Counted from the first letter of the stretch, positions 28,815 through 38,421 are shown. The stretch is DNA of 64,000 nucleotides from JAEUKA01 sp044228505 (GCA_044228505.1 JBGAUT010000001.1:313136-377135); one strand, 5' to 3'. Numbers and translations: made by a program. Notes: a model not told the origin generated them from the sequence alone.

Positions 28815-30521
28815 CTATCGCAGTTCCGTCACGCAGCGGATCGATGCAAGCTGATTGTTGGGAGTCTCATGCGGAGGCTCCTTGACCCACACTCCGAACA
28901 GTCCGGTGGGATTCCCAAGATCGTCGAAGCACTGCTCATATGGCACCGCACAAAAGCAGTCCGGATCGCTCGTGCACGCTGTTGAAATCACCGGGTCTAG
29001 TGGATCACTGCGGCTAGACGGTGCAGCAGTCGTTCCAGCAATAGACCATGCGTTACAACAGGCCGGGCTGCATCTTGGCAAGAGGGTTTGCGGCAGCGCA
29101 TAAGGCGTGGAGCGATCGACAAACCCTGCGACACAAAGAGGAGTACCCAGGGAGTCGCTGCGAGGCTTGGCAGACAAGCAACTTGGACCGCGGTCGACGT
29201 AGTTTGGGAATCCGTGCGAAATCCACCCCAGTGCATCTTGCCACTTTGTGGGCTCGCAGATGCTTACTTCCTCGCGGAAGTCTGGATCAAATGCGCGAAG
29301 GAACTTGGACAGACGAAGCTGAGGAAGGCCGTACATGCGTGGATTGGTGCTGTCTTGGCATGCTGTGTGGACTCCTCTTTTGCGGTTTAAGGTATTGCTC
29401 GGACAGCTCATTCCTGCGCCAGGAATACACAGTGCTTCGTCGTAAGTGATGCTCACTCCACCCGGCTTGCTGGGATCGCTCTGCGGATTGTCGAGCATGG
29501 ATGGTGACCAGACCCCTGACAGATGCAGCTTGGTCGATGGACGGATGTTCCCAAAGAAGCGAATATACTTGTCTACTGACTCTAGGTAGCCATTTCCGGA
29601 CTCTTGACAGTCACTCTTCACTCCGCTTGAGGTCAGCGGTTCGTTGCAGCGCAGGTTGTGTCCGAAGCAGCGAAAGTCATTGTTCCAGCAGTTGTAGTTA
29701 GGAACTCCGCTTATCCCAGAGCAATCCAGCGACTGCGGATTGTTTTGTCCTCGCGCGTTCATTGCCACCGAGCAGTCGTCCTCATCCGTGACGAACACTA
29801 CCGCTAGCTGCGAACCCTGCCGTAGGAATCCACTGTTGGCTAGGCTGTGATTGTCGAGCGCACGCTTGGCTGCTTCCAGCGGAGACTCTAGCTCGCAGCC
29901 TGAATCACCGATCAGCGTAAGGCAGCGGAATGCTCCTGCTAGGTCTCCGCCGGGGATGTTGCTCGACTGCTTGTTCTTCCAAAGATAGCGCGCACCATCA
30001 GTGGGGGTCAGTGCGGTCGGACAGAGGTCGCGGCACGCTGCCTGGGCATCGGCGGACCAAGCACTCTGATCACGCTCGCCACAGGACTTTCCTTGGAGGT
30101 CTCCGTCATCGCCTCGGTAGCTGGCACAGCCAGTGACATTCCGTGAGCCTGGCTGAAAAGGAGTGTAAGGAGTCTGCTGCGCACCCAAGTCGGTACTAAT
30201 CACTCCTAGATGTAGGTCAACAAACGGCCCCTCAATGGCGGAAACAAAAGCGGAGATCTTCTCTGCAAACAAGCGCTGCTTGGCCGCCATCCCAGGGCTA
30301 TTGTCGATCACAAACAAAACATCAAGGGTTGTTGTGTGCCGAGTTACGCTCCAGTCCGTACTGGCAACTCCCAGGCAGTCTTGAAACAGTGCGATGGTTT
30401 CCGCTGCAGTCGCTCCGTTTGGGGCCGAACAAAGACTTCCTACCGTAGGGTCTGAACATCCGAGCGCTGACAGTAGCCCTGAAACCAAGCTCCAGCGGAG
30501 CGCTGCGATTCCACTGCCCAT
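28815..30521 (-). CDS. von Willebrand A-domain lipoprotein
   Basis: 568 aa. The signal peptide ends in LLSALGC, so it is a lipoprotein. A vWA-like domain starts near residue 68 with VLFVIDNSPGM, a metal-site variant of DxSxS (DNSPGM), and continues with QLAVVFVTDEDDCSV. About 25 cysteines, many in the second half, suggest an extracytoplasmic disulfide-rich protein. This architecture is widespread in Myxococcota; function is unknown. GGGGGAAGAG precedes the start. A broken relative lies on the other strand at 30880-31215. Confidence 0.8.
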   Translation of the reverse strand: MGSGIAALRWSLVSGLLSALGCSDPTVGSLCSAPNGATAAETIALFQDCLGVASTDWSVTRHTTTLDVLFVIDNSPGMAAKQRLFAEKISAFVSAIEGPFVDLHLGVISTDLGAQQTPYTPFQPGSRNVTGCASYRGDDGDLQGKSCGERDQSAWSADAQAACRDLCPTALTPTDGARYLWKNKQSSNIPGGDLAGAFRCLTLIGDSGCELESPLEAAKRALDNHSLANSGFLRQGSQLAVVFVTDEDDCSVAMNARGQNNPQSLDCSGISGVPNYNCWNNDFRCFGHNLRCNEPLTSSGVKSDCQESGNGYLESVDKYIRFFGNIRPSTKLHLSGVWSPSMLDNPQSDPSKPGGVSITYDEALCIPGAGMSCPSNTLNRKRGVHTACQDSTNPRMYGLPQLRLSKFLRAFDPDFREEVSICEPTKWQDALGWISHGFPNYVDRGPSCLSAKPRSDSLGTPLCVAGFVDRSTPYALPQTLLPRCSPACCNAWSIAGTTAAPSSRSDPLDPVISTACTSDPDCFCAVPYEQCFDDLGNPTGLFGVWVKEPPHETPNNQLASIRCVTELR

Positions 30522-30879
30522 GGACTCTTCCCCCTTGCGAACAGAGTAGCAAGATCACCAAGCTCTGAGTTTGGTCTCAGCACCAAGCAATCCAAAATCA
30601 ACCTAAGTATTAAAAGCCCGTGCCTCAAGTCCTACCCGACACAAGTCCAAGACCTACTCAAGAGATAGATCACAAGAAGAACCGCTAAGTGTCCGTCACG
30701 AATGGATAGCTCGGCGGGAAGTAAGTAGAACCTAGAATCATTAGCCGCAACGTCTTCGGTATGTCTGTCAATCTCTTACTTGAACATCGCCGCGACCAAG
30801 TCGTGCTGTCGGGATTTCCGTGGTCGAGCGCCGATGGATGTCACGATTCGCGAGGTCGAAAGCTATCATCAGATAAAAT

Positions 30880-31215
30880 GTGCCGCAGGCGTTATCGAAA
30901 GACCCTGTGACTGGTGCCAGTACGGATCTGGGTCCATTGAAGGCGCTTCAGTGCATTCTCCGTGCTAACTCTCAGCTTGCTGTGATCTTCCTGGCCGATG
31001 AGGATGACTGTTCCGTGCAGATCACGAAGCGCGATCAGACAGACCCCGCGGTTCGCAACTGTGACCCACTCCTGACCGATTCCTACGACTGTTACTGCGT
31101 AGAGTATCGCTGCTTTTCGGGCTCTGTGGTAGCGGGTATTTGGCGCAGAGGGAATGCTCCGGCCCCGATCGGAAAGGTCGTCAGTTACCACTGCGCGAGC
31201 ACTTTGCGCTGGTGA
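30880..31215 (+). pseudogene. Fragment of a second vWA lipoprotein gene
   Basis: The frame contains NSQLAVIFLADEDDCSVQ and YDCYCVEYRCFSG, which match QLAVVFVTDEDDCSV and YNCWNNDFRCFG of the intact vWA protein at 28815-30521. No signal peptide or N-terminal metal motif is present and the frame soon becomes unrelated, so this is a decayed internal fragment. The rest of 30538-31184 holds no supported gene. Confidence 0.6.
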
Positions 31216-31970
31216 GGTAGGCGTGCTGAAGGCGACTCCCTTTTTCCTCCAATCCCACACAGTGGATCGTCCTGACAACCTGCAGCGGTATCGGACAGAT
31301 TGGTCTGCACGAGTGGCTGCGCGGAGCTAGAGTTCGGGTGCCGGATAGGTGGCCTAGTTGTTCCTGCTGGAGAGAGTGACTCTGTTGCCTGGCGCAACGT
31401 CACCAGTTGTTGTTCCATCGTCTTCACCCTGCGCTGAACCTCTGTTTCGATTCGACGCTGTAGCTCTGCTGGAGATGGCTCAGCCCGAGGAGTTGAAACC
31501 ACTGGCGGTGGTGGTATCCGCCGAAGTCGCGGACCCATCAGAACGACTCCAAGCAGCGCCATCACCAGGCTCGACCCTACTGCAGTCACCAGCCGCCAAC
31601 GCCAACGTTGACTGACGACAGATACCTCATCTTCGATGGAGCCGAGCTGGGCCAGTAGCAGGCTCCTTTCGTTGCTGGTGACCCGCAACTCATGCTCCAG
31701 CTTCTGCGACCGCTGGGCGAGCTCCTCGGAATGTCTCAGCTCGCTTGACCGCAGTCTGGCTTCTGCTTCCGCAAGTCGCTGTAGTTGTGCTTCCTCTGCG
31801 ATCCGCTGCTGTGCCGCCCGGTGTTGCTGCTCTTCCTTCTGCTGTCTTACCAAAGCTTCCCGATGGATCTCCGCAGCGCGCTGGGCTGTCTCTTCGGCCA
31901 ACCGGTCTTCTTCAATCTGTCGCAGGTCGGTCAGTGCAAGCATCAGGCTGGTTTCGGTCTTGGCGTTCAT
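31185..31970 (-). CDS. Coiled-coil protein with one central membrane segment
   Basis: 261 aa from ATG 31970, which has AGGAGG six bases upstream; the longer frame is not needed. A long charged coiled coil (about residues 10-120, rich in Glu, Ala, Arg and Gln) precedes one membrane segment (about 130-150, LVTAVGSSLVMALLGVVLMG). A Pro-rich neck and a second short coiled coil (ELQRRIETEVQRRVKTMEQQ) follow. It lies downstream of the sigma-54 activator gene and has its own sigma-54-like promoter. A structural or scaffolding role in the adjacent Tad system is inference only. Confidence 0.6.
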   Translation of the reverse strand: MNAKTETSLMLALTDLRQIEEDRLAEETAQRAAEIHREALVRQQKEEQQHRAAQQRIAEEAQLQRLAEAEARLRSSELRHSEELAQRSQKLEHELRVTSNERSLLLAQLGSIEDEVSVVSQRWRWRLVTAVGSSLVMALLGVVLMGPRLRRIPPPPVVSTPRAEPSPAELQRRIETEVQRRVKTMEQQLVTLRQATESLSPAGTTRPPIRHPNSSSAQPLVQTNLSDTAAGCQDDPLCGIGGKRESPSARLPHQRKVLAQW

Positions 31971-31995
31971 GTGATTCCTCCTGCTGGAACCTGAT

Positions 31996-32011
31996 TGCAG
32001 GAGACAGGCCA
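31996..32011 (-). promoter_or_regulatory. Weak candidate sigma-54 promoter
   Basis: On the minus strand TGGCCTGTCTCCTGCA keeps the -24 GG and -12 GC at the correct distance. It ends 25 bases before ATG 31970. Weaker than the other sites in the cluster. Confidence 0.35.
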
Positions 32012-32122
32012 AGCCACTTCGCCACCGCTCAGCCCTTCGAAATAACAGAGGAATCGCCTGCCGGACGGTCAATGGAATCGCTCAGAGTACCCGCTCAAAT
32101 CTATGAATAGTAGCCATCGAAT

Positions 32123-33886
32123 CTACGATTTGTGACCTGAACGGTCTCGAATCCGCAAGCCAAGCTGGTTGTAGCGCAACCGAACCCGTCGAGAATTGGC
32201 AGCGTTGCTACCCAGTAGCAGTCGCTCAGCCATCCGTGAGAAGTCTCCACTGTCAGAGTACAGCTGTTCGTAAATCTGACGCTCGAGCTCCTGGGCCACC
32301 TCGTGCAAGGTTCGACCCGGATGGACCATCACAGAGCGCCTCTGTCCATTCTCAGCGGGCTCGGAAGCTGCAGCTGGCTCGGACTCTTGCTCAGGCCATC
32401 CCCCGTCGAGCAGCCGTTGGATGAGTTGGTTGGGAATCGGTATCGTATGCGCGACAGCGGGTACCGCACGCTCTGTCTTGGCGGCATGCATTGCATCGGC
32501 GAGTGACAGCAGAGCTGCGTTTGCAATCAGGAGCTCCAACTCGCGAATGTTGCCGGGAAAGGGGTGATTGAAGATCGCATCCTTAGCCACAGAGGACAGC
32601 AGGAATCGCACGCCGCTGATCTTCGCGGGTGGTCGGCGGCCCCAATACAGACTCACCTGTGGCGGCTCGGTCAGCCCAGCGGCATCACAGTACTGCACGA
32701 GGAGTTGCCGATTCGGACCGGAAGAGAACGTTTTTCGCAGCAGTCCGAACAGCAGCGGCTCGAGATCTTCACGGCGCTCGCGAAGCGGCGGCAACACAAG
32801 GCGCGCTGCTGGGTTGAGTCGTGCATACAGGTCGGCCCGAAACCGCCCTTGCTGTACCGCCTTGCGCAAGTCCACATGCGTGGCTGCCACTACTTTGACT
32901 TGTATAGGTCGCGGCGTGTTCTCTCCGAGCCGTGTAACCCGAGATTCTTGCAGGACCAACAGCAGCATTCGTTGCACATCGAGCGGAAGGTTTCCCACTT
33001 CATCAAGCAGCAGGGTTCCATGATTGGCGCGCTCGAAGCGTCCTTCCCGATCTGTGGCACCGCTGAAGGCACCTTTGGCAACGCCGAACAGCTCTGCGGC
33101 AACCAGCGTCTCTGGAATGGCGGACAGATCCACCGAAACAAACGGTCCCCTTCGTTCTGCTGCGGGATGGATTACCTGTTCACAAAGAGCGCTCTTTCCT
33201 GTTCCGGTTTCACCCTGCACCAGCATGGGGAGTGCAGTACGGCCAAGTACCAGAGCCTCTCTTCGCAGTCTTGACATTGCCGCAGAAGAACCAAACAGAT
33301 ACCCTGAAGAGGCTGGAATTTCCCGACGGAGAAGCAGCAACCTTTCGATCAGTAGACCGAGCGCTCGCGCATCGAAGGCATCGGCTCCTGCAACAGTGAG
33401 AAACTCATCGGAGGCAAGCAGCTGAGAGGTTCCGCGAACGGCCAACTCATCATGGGAGGTCATCAAGACCACCTGTACATCGCTCCGAAGACGACGCAGA
33501 TGCGCCAAAATCGCCAAACCCTGCAGCCGCTGCCGGTCGCTCACAGAGTCGTCTGCTGCAAGCGAAGAATTGACATCCGGATTGGATAGACGAGCGGCAC
33601 CTCGTCGGTTCAGTAGGCTCGGAATGGGAAGCAGTCGTTCGGGTGGAAGAACAAACTCTAGGTCGAGCAGCACCACCTCGACATCTGGGTGTTTGTCTAG
33701 CGCCTCGGTCGCCTCACTTGCATCATGCGCGTGCGTCAACGTGCATCCGGTCCGCATCGGACACTCCCAACACGGACCGGGAAGGTTGCAACGCGTGGCG
33801 TAGGAGTAATCCCGAAGAAAGTGATGCACCAACTCCACATAACGCTCATTGTCATCGATGATAAGGAGTTTGGGACGGGTACTCAT
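32123..33886 (-). CDS. Response regulator with sigma-54 activator domain and a Cys insertion
   Basis: 587 aa. N-terminal receiver (LLIIDDNERYVE, phospho-Asp in VVLLDLEF, MTSHDELA) with an inserted C33-x5-C39-x2-C42-x5-C48 loop that could bind metal or an Fe-S cluster, and a second ~40-residue insertion before the receiver end. The sigma-54-type AAA+ domain has Walker A GETGTGKSA, GAFSGA for GAFTGA, and Walker B HGTLLLDEV; the C-terminus has a Fis-like helix-turn-helix (DFSRMAERLLLGSNAANSRR). It is the last gene of a histidine kinase operon (8-base gap) and is the best local candidate for activating the -24/-12 promoters of the Tad cluster. Confidence 0.88.
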   Translation of the reverse strand: MSTRPKLLIIDDNERYVELVHHFLRDYSYATRCNLPGPCWECPMRTGCTLTHAHDASEATEALDKHPDVEVVLLDLEFVLPPERLLPIPSLLNRRGAARLSNPDVNSSLAADDSVSDRQRLQGLAILAHLRRLRSDVQVVLMTSHDELAVRGTSQLLASDEFLTVAGADAFDARALGLLIERLLLLRREIPASSGYLFGSSAAMSRLRREALVLGRTALPMLVQGETGTGKSALCEQVIHPAAERRGPFVSVDLSAIPETLVAAELFGVAKGAFSGATDREGRFERANHGTLLLDEVGNLPLDVQRMLLLVLQESRVTRLGENTPRPIQVKVVAATHVDLRKAVQQGRFRADLYARLNPAARLVLPPLRERREDLEPLLFGLLRKTFSSGPNRQLLVQYCDAAGLTEPPQVSLYWGRRPPAKISGVRFLLSSVAKDAIFNHPFPGNIRELELLIANAALLSLADAMHAAKTERAVPAVAHTIPIPNQLIQRLLDGGWPEQESEPAAASEPAENGQRRSVMVHPGRTLHEVAQELERQIYEQLYSDSGDFSRMAERLLLGSNAANSRRVRLRYNQLGLRIRDRSGHKS

Positions 33887-33894
33887 GGCGTCCT

Positions 33895-34290
33895 CTATCT
33901 TCCTCTTCTAGCCGGTGGTTGGCGCGCTTCTGCAAGGAGTGCACGCAGCACAGTATCGATTTCTAGGGCGAGTGCCAGTACCTGTCGGATTGCCTCAGGC
34001 TGCTGCGTGCATACGGCAGACTCCAGCGCATCGATCTCAGCTAGCCAAGCGCCGACTTGAACCAGCTTCGGAGTCTGCACCTTGAGTTGGGAACAGAGCT
34101 CTGTAAAGCGTTGCGAGGGTCGAACCCCTTGCTTGCCATAATACAAATCCGCTATGAGCATCCGCAGCAGGGGCTCAGGCAGAGGACCGGCGGGGGGATT
34201 CTCAAGATTGCGGGCCGTTCGCACGATGTACTTGCCAACGTCATGGACCATCATTAGCAGAGCTTGCTGTCTGTTATCGTCTCGGCGCAT
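33895..34290 (-). CDS. Small helical protein of a two-component operon
   Basis: 131 aa. All-helical, with MVHDVGKYIVRTARNL near the N-terminus and no membrane segment. I recall similar proteins beside receiver proteins in Myxococcota. Its start overlaps the stop of the receiver gene by one base, so the two are translationally coupled. Helper or phosphotransfer roles are possible: His-16 in MMVHDVGKY is a candidate but unproven. Confidence 0.6.
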   Translation of the reverse strand: MRRDDNRQQALLMMVHDVGKYIVRTARNLENPPAGPLPEPLLRMLIADLYYGKQGVRPSQRFTELCSQLKVQTPKLVQVGAWLAEIDALESAVCTQQPEAIRQVLALALEIDTVLRALLAEARQPPARRGR

Positions 34291-34733
34291 CAGGATACTC
34301 TCTTCGCAAGAGCCGATAGGAGCGTTGCCACGTCAAATGAAGGCACCGCAGAGACATCCCCATAGAGCTTGCGAAGGTTCTGGATTCGTCGCTCCGGAAA
34401 GTCGTGAACAAAGACAGCGGGCTGGTGGTATGCGTGGCGTCGCAGTTCGGCCAGAATGAGAATTCCCTGCTGATCTTGTATGTATCGGACTGCGCGTTGG
34501 GTGTCTCCGGCATATAATCGCGTCGCCGTATCACTGACGTTTCCGATCAAGGATTCCGGAAGCGTGCGATCAAATCGAAGGTCAATGAGGAAGGCATCGA
34601 TCCGCTGGTCCGTCAGGATCTGTAGAGCCTGCATGACACTCTGGGCCTGCCAGACCTGAAAATCATTGCTGAGCAGAGCACGAGCGAATTCGACGTACTC
34701 GTTCCCATCCTCGATGACCAACAGACTACGCAT
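34290..34733 (-). CDS. Receiver-domain protein
   Basis: 147 aa single receiver-like domain: SLLVIEDGNEY (acidic pair), phospho-Asp in AFLIDLRFD, then a long insertion and AVFVHDFPERRI near the usual Thr/Ser-Lys end. The Lys after beta-5 is not obvious, so the switch is atypical. It overlaps the histidine kinase gene by 8 bases upstream and the next gene by one base, which fits a phosphorelay intermediate. Confidence 0.7.
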   Translation of the reverse strand: MRSLLVIEDGNEYVEFARALLSNDFQVWQAQSVMQALQILTDQRIDAFLIDLRFDRTLPESLIGNVSDTATRLYAGDTQRAVRYIQDQQGILILAELRRHAYHQPAVFVHDFPERRIQNLRKLYGDVSAVPSFDVATLLSALAKRVS

Positions 34734-36357
34734 CGTGGTTCACTCTTTCAGTTGACTCCGTCTGTTCGGACGCAGCGACTTCTGGGTCGAGAACTCGAAA
34801 CATCTGCGCAACCACACACTTGCAAAAGCCTGGGAGTCCGTCCTCAGTTGTTAGAGAGCCGCCGTACAGGCGAAGGGTCATTCGTACTAGGTCGAGCCCT
34901 CGCTGAAACGCCGCCCCACTGGATGAATCAACCATGCGCTCTGTTGGGAGAGACTGCGGACAGGTATCATGAACTCGAACCTTCACGAGCTCCTCTCCCG
35001 TTGGCAAAAGTTCAGTGATCACATCGATCGCTATTCGATGCGGAGGAGCGCTCTTTCCGACTGCCAAGATCGCATTGCGGATCAGATTCTTTAGCACCAA
35101 CAACAAGTCGACTCGATAGATCGCTACCGCGATCAACTCCGAAGGAGGAGTGATGAGTACTTCATCGAGGCAGACATTCGCCGCAAGGTGTTCATTGCGA
35201 ACTGCGGTGGTGGCTTCGCGCAGTAAATCCGCACCCACCACGGTTCTTTGCATCTTCTGAACTAGGTCTGCCAATCGTTGGTCGAAGGCCAGAACCTCGG
35301 TCTCCGATTGGGCGAGTTGGGAGAGCACGCCTCGTTGCCCCAGGAGCAGGGGTCGTTCCGAGCGGACCAATCGCAGGATGGCACGTTGGGCGCTGACAAA
35401 GTCCGGATCGGTGCTCACAAGTGGACGTCGAGGTCGCAGCACCCTCTGAAAGCTTGACAGGTGTTCATTCCAGACCACCAGCAGGGGAACGCCACCGTAC
35501 AGTCGTTGATGTAGGAACTGCCTCTGCGCTTCGGTTGGCTGCTGCTCCTGCACGGCCAGGGTGGTCAGAAGTTGCGAGGCCGCTCCTATCCGATGTTTTA
35601 GTAGCTCATGACGAAGCGTTCCTATCAAATAACTGATGGCCGGTTGCAGCTCTGGATTCTGTTCTGCCAGCTCTTGCAGTGTTCCAGCCTGCTGCTCGGC
35701 TCGTCTGCTCAGTCGCCTTCGGACCCCAAATCCAACTCCCATCAGGACTCCCAAACCGACTCCTATCCAGATCAGCGGTTGCCCATTCCAACCCCAAATT
35801 CGATGAATCAAGGCACGCTGATTTCGATCGATGGCACTGCTCGTAGAATCCTCCGGGTCGGCAGCCAAGGACGACATCTCTGTTTCAATCTGTGCGAGTT
35901 CCCGCCGTGCGAGTGCTGACTCTGTGTCCGTAGGTCGATGACGAAGGAAGCTGCGATAAAACTGGACGGCCAGATAGTCGTTCTCTTGGGTGCGAAGCGC
36001 GCGAGCCAGCGGCAAAAACAGTCGTGGGTCCATCGGCGCTATCGCTTTGCCACGGAGGAGCGCCTCACGGGCACCGGGCTGTCCGCTTTGGAGTAGTCGC
36101 AGTGCCTGATGATACTGCGAATCTGCCGACTCTAGTCGAGTCCGAGCCTGTAGCCCTTGTGGACTGCTGGGATCGATGCGCAGCCAGTCTTCGTAGCCCG
36201 CAGACAGCTCAGGCTTTTGCGATTGGGATAGCGCAAGCTGCCAGGCTTCCGTCGGCGTTAGCGGCTGCCCACGATCGTCACCACCACAACCAAGCGACCA
36301 CCCCAACAACAGCACTGCCAGCAGGAGCACTTCGAGCGATGTTCCTACCGATCGCAT
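34726..36357 (-). CDS. Exported TPR-like sensor histidine kinase
   Basis: 543 aa from ATG 36357, chosen for GGGGAA upstream and a proper signal peptide ending LLGWSLGC (possible lipoprotein). The periplasmic part has TPR-like helices (about 40-175). A membrane segment (PLIWIGVGLGVLMGVGF, about 200-220) precedes the kinase core: H-box-like TLRHELLKHRIG, N-box LVLKNLIRNAILAVG and G-box GAAFQRGLDLVRM. First gene of an operon with a receiver protein, a helical protein and a sigma-54 response regulator. Its likely output is the -24/-12 promoters of the Tad cluster. The 634-base gap upstream (36358-36991) holds only a few inverted repeats. Confidence 0.75.
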   Translation of the reverse strand: MRSVGTSLEVLLLAVLLLGWSLGCGGDDRGQPLTPTEAWQLALSQSQKPELSAGYEDWLRIDPSSPQGLQARTRLESADSQYHQALRLLQSGQPGAREALLRGKAIAPMDPRLFLPLARALRTQENDYLAVQFYRSFLRHRPTDTESALARRELAQIETEMSSLAADPEDSTSSAIDRNQRALIHRIWGWNGQPLIWIGVGLGVLMGVGFGVRRRLSRRAEQQAGTLQELAEQNPELQPAISYLIGTLRHELLKHRIGAASQLLTTLAVQEQQPTEAQRQFLHQRLYGGVPLLVVWNEHLSSFQRVLRPRRPLVSTDPDFVSAQRAILRLVRSERPLLLGQRGVLSQLAQSETEVLAFDQRLADLVQKMQRTVVGADLLREATTAVRNEHLAANVCLDEVLITPPSELIAVAIYRVDLLLVLKNLIRNAILAVGKSAPPHRIAIDVITELLPTGEELVKVRVHDTCPQSLPTERMVDSSSGAAFQRGLDLVRMTLRLYGGSLTTEDGLPGFCKCVVAQMFRVLDPEVAASEQTESTERVNHDA

Positions 36358-36672
36358 CAAACGTTCCCCACGCTGCGTACAAGCACTTCCCACCGTCTGA
36401 GCAGTACCCCGAACGGGAGTTGTGTTCCAATTCGCAAGCGTGAACGAAATCGTCTTGCGCACCGGTTCAAGAATACCGGATTCCGTGGATCTTGGAGATG
36501 AAACTAGGGACCAATCGATCCTCTCTGTGCGTACAACAAGCAGTGCTGAGAGAATCAGCTTCCTTACATCTCCCGTCGGTCGGACAGGCTACTGGCAGAC
36601 CCGCAGTGAGGACTTGGCAGTGCTACACCCTGTAATTACATTTTATGTACGAGATCTACTGAGCGTCTTGGA

Positions 36673-36700
36673 GAGCCGTTCGCGAACTGGTTCACGGCTC
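36673..36700. repeat. Inverted repeat
   Basis: GAGCCGT (36673-36679) pairs with ACGGCTC (36694-36700); inside, GAAC-TG-GTTC gives a second short stem. It lies in the otherwise empty gap 36358-36991 and could be a terminator-like or operator structure. Confidence 0.35.
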
Positions 36701-36930
36701 CGGACAGGAATCAATCGCGCTGTGGCACGCTGAAAATCAGCGGTGGCAGCAGGGAGCAGCCTTGCGGCACGCTCTCTGAATGTGAATTCGGCTGTCGGTT
36801 GCGAATCGGTGCGGTGGATGATTCTTGTCGCGAGGTGGGCTGACGTGCGTGGTGCCACACATCGGGAGTGAGCAATCAGCGGAGTTGGCGGGTAGCGGAG
36901 ACGACGGGGCGGCCAACGATAGCGGATGGA

Positions 36931-36948
36931 GCTATCATCTGATAGCTT
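36931..36948. repeat. Perfect 8-bp inverted repeat
   Basis: AGCTATCATCTGATAGCT is a perfect dyad with a 2-base centre, followed by TTCGAG. The related CGAAAGCTATCATCAG occurs near 30856 in the decayed vWA region, so this may be part of a dispersed small repeat. It lies about 45 bases beyond the end of the lipoprotein gene at 36992. Confidence 0.5.
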
Positions 36949-36991
36949 TCGAGATGTTGAATAGGACCGAGCACTTCACCCCTGAGTTCCT

Positions 36992-37516
36992 TCATCCTTG
37001 ATGGGTTGGAACAGAGACAGATGTTTGGACAGGTTTCAGTATAATATTATTACGCCCACTGGAGGCGTGGATCACTACCTCGAACAGATCCTGATCCCGC
37101 GTGAATATCTTCCACATTTCCTTAGTTCCGCTGAAATCAAGAAACACCGTCTGGTCGAATGGTCGCTCAGGGTCGTATCGCCGTATATCTACACTAGCGA
37201 TGCGATCTCCTTTCAGAAAGACTATCCAATCCTCGAATTCCGGTATCGCCAGTTCTTTCAGACCCAGTGCCGAAGCGGCCTGAGTTGGTGGGGTTTGCAT
37301 GCGGACGAACGCGACGCGATCCCATTCAAATCGAGTCACCTCGGAAAGTCTGACACGACAGGTAGTCCCCGTTGCTTTGCATCTTTCGAGCAGAGGGATC
37401 GCAGTCTTCATAGGTGATGTGCGAGAAGCCGGGCATCCCGTTACGAAGGCAATCACAATGGCAAGAAGCGAGAGCCCTCGACCTAGTTCGTCCGCCAAGA
37501 CTTTATGTTTTGTCAT
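36992..37516 (-). CDS. Lipoprotein overlapping the toxin gene (candidate immunity protein)
   Basis: 174 aa. Signal peptide with lipobox FVTGC, then a soluble domain with no family I recognise. Its ATG shares a base with the stop codon of the pilin-leader/DUF6973-like toxin gene (TGATG), so it is translationally coupled to it. In polymorphic-toxin loci the gene directly after the toxin usually encodes the immunity protein; that role is inferred from position only. Confidence 0.65.
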   Translation of the reverse strand: MTKHKVLADELGRGLSLLAIVIAFVTGCPASRTSPMKTAIPLLERCKATGTTCRVRLSEVTRFEWDRVAFVRMQTPPTQAASALGLKELAIPEFEDWIVFLKGDRIASVDIRRYDPERPFDQTVFLDFSGTKEMWKIFTRDQDLFEVVIHASSGRNNIILKPVQTSVSVPTHQG

Positions 37517-38421
37517 CAGTTACGACCCTTTTTGTCACGGTCTGCTTCCTGTTTATCATCAAATCCATTCTCGTTCAGCGCAGCCAGTCGGTTCTTGGCC
37601 GTCTGATAGGCCTCATCAGGTAACTTACGCTGCGTGATGTGCCACTTACCATCCGGTCCCTGCTCTGACACCCAAAGTCCTTGATTATGAAATTCTTCTA
37701 GGACGCTGTGGGCAAGTTCGTTCATTTTGGCACCAGGCTTGCTCTCCCCGATCCTTCGTCCTATTTCGTTGTTGTGCAAATCCACGGCTTGGTCCGCCTG
37801 TGACTCACTATCGAACACTGTATCGTTATGCCTTTTTCCGGAAATTGCAAATGGATCGTCCTCATGTGCATTACCCACTTCATGCGCGATCTGAGAGCCA
37901 AATCGCTCAGTAATTTCGGCTTGCCAAAGGGTGTGTCGAAATGCATTGACCTCTGACCCCTCATGAGAGTCCGTTTCTTTCAATCCCAGGTCATTTGTAG
38001 CAAAACGGACAGCATTCGTCGAGATGTTGGTAGACCCACTTTTGACCTCGCCAATCTGGAGAGCCTTGATGGGATGGCGTAGAAAGAACCCGATTTCTCT
38101 GGTCTTCTCTCCGGCCGCATAGTAGCCCGGACCCATGGGGTCGGTGTTCCCTCCCTCGTCATCATGCTCCCCGGCCCTGCCGCCAGACCCTAGAGAGTTG
38201 ATATCTTTTTGTGCCAATCCACCTTCGCTGGTGTTTTGCTGCGATAGCATCGTTTGAGCCAAGCTCGCGGCCCGATCACTACCCTGAAGGATGATCTTTG
38301 ACACCATCAGGATCAGGCCAAGAGCAAGCATCGCAAGCAGCGCCTTCTCTGCAGCAGTAAAGCCTTGCTCTGATTCAGCCCACGTAGACAAATGGAGCGA
38401 AGATTGAGTCGGTTTGGGCAT
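37516..38421 (-). CDS. Prepilin-leader protein fused to a DUF6973-like toxin domain
   Basis: 301 aa from ATG 38421 (AGGAG seven bases upstream). N-terminus: short basic leader, then EQG-FTAAEKALLAMLALGLIL, a class III (Flp-type) prepilin site with cleavage after G20 and Glu at +5 (E25). A Gly/Ser/Asp-rich linker (about 50-110) leads to a C-terminal module with NAFRHTLWQAEI, GNAHEDD and DLHNNEIGRRIG (about 158-250), the pattern of DUF6973-type domains found at the ends of polymorphic toxins. Such a leader would let the Tad prepilin peptidase process it and the pilus or Tad channel carry the domain outward; that is inference. It has its own sigma-54-like promoter and a coupled lipoprotein gene downstream. 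Confidence 0.78.
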   Translation of the reverse strand: MPKPTQSSLHLSTWAESEQGFTAAEKALLAMLALGLILMVSKIILQGSDRAASLAQTMLSQQNTSEGGLAQKDINSLGSGGRAGEHDDEGGNTDPMGPGYYAAGEKTREIGFFLRHPIKALQIGEVKSGSTNISTNAVRFATNDLGLKETDSHEGSEVNAFRHTLWQAEITERFGSQIAHEVGNAHEDDPFAISGKRHNDTVFDSESQADQAVDLHNNEIGRRIGESKPGAKMNELAHSVLEEFHNQGLWVSEQGPDGKWHITQRKLPDEAYQTAKNRLAALNENGFDDKQEADRDKKGRN

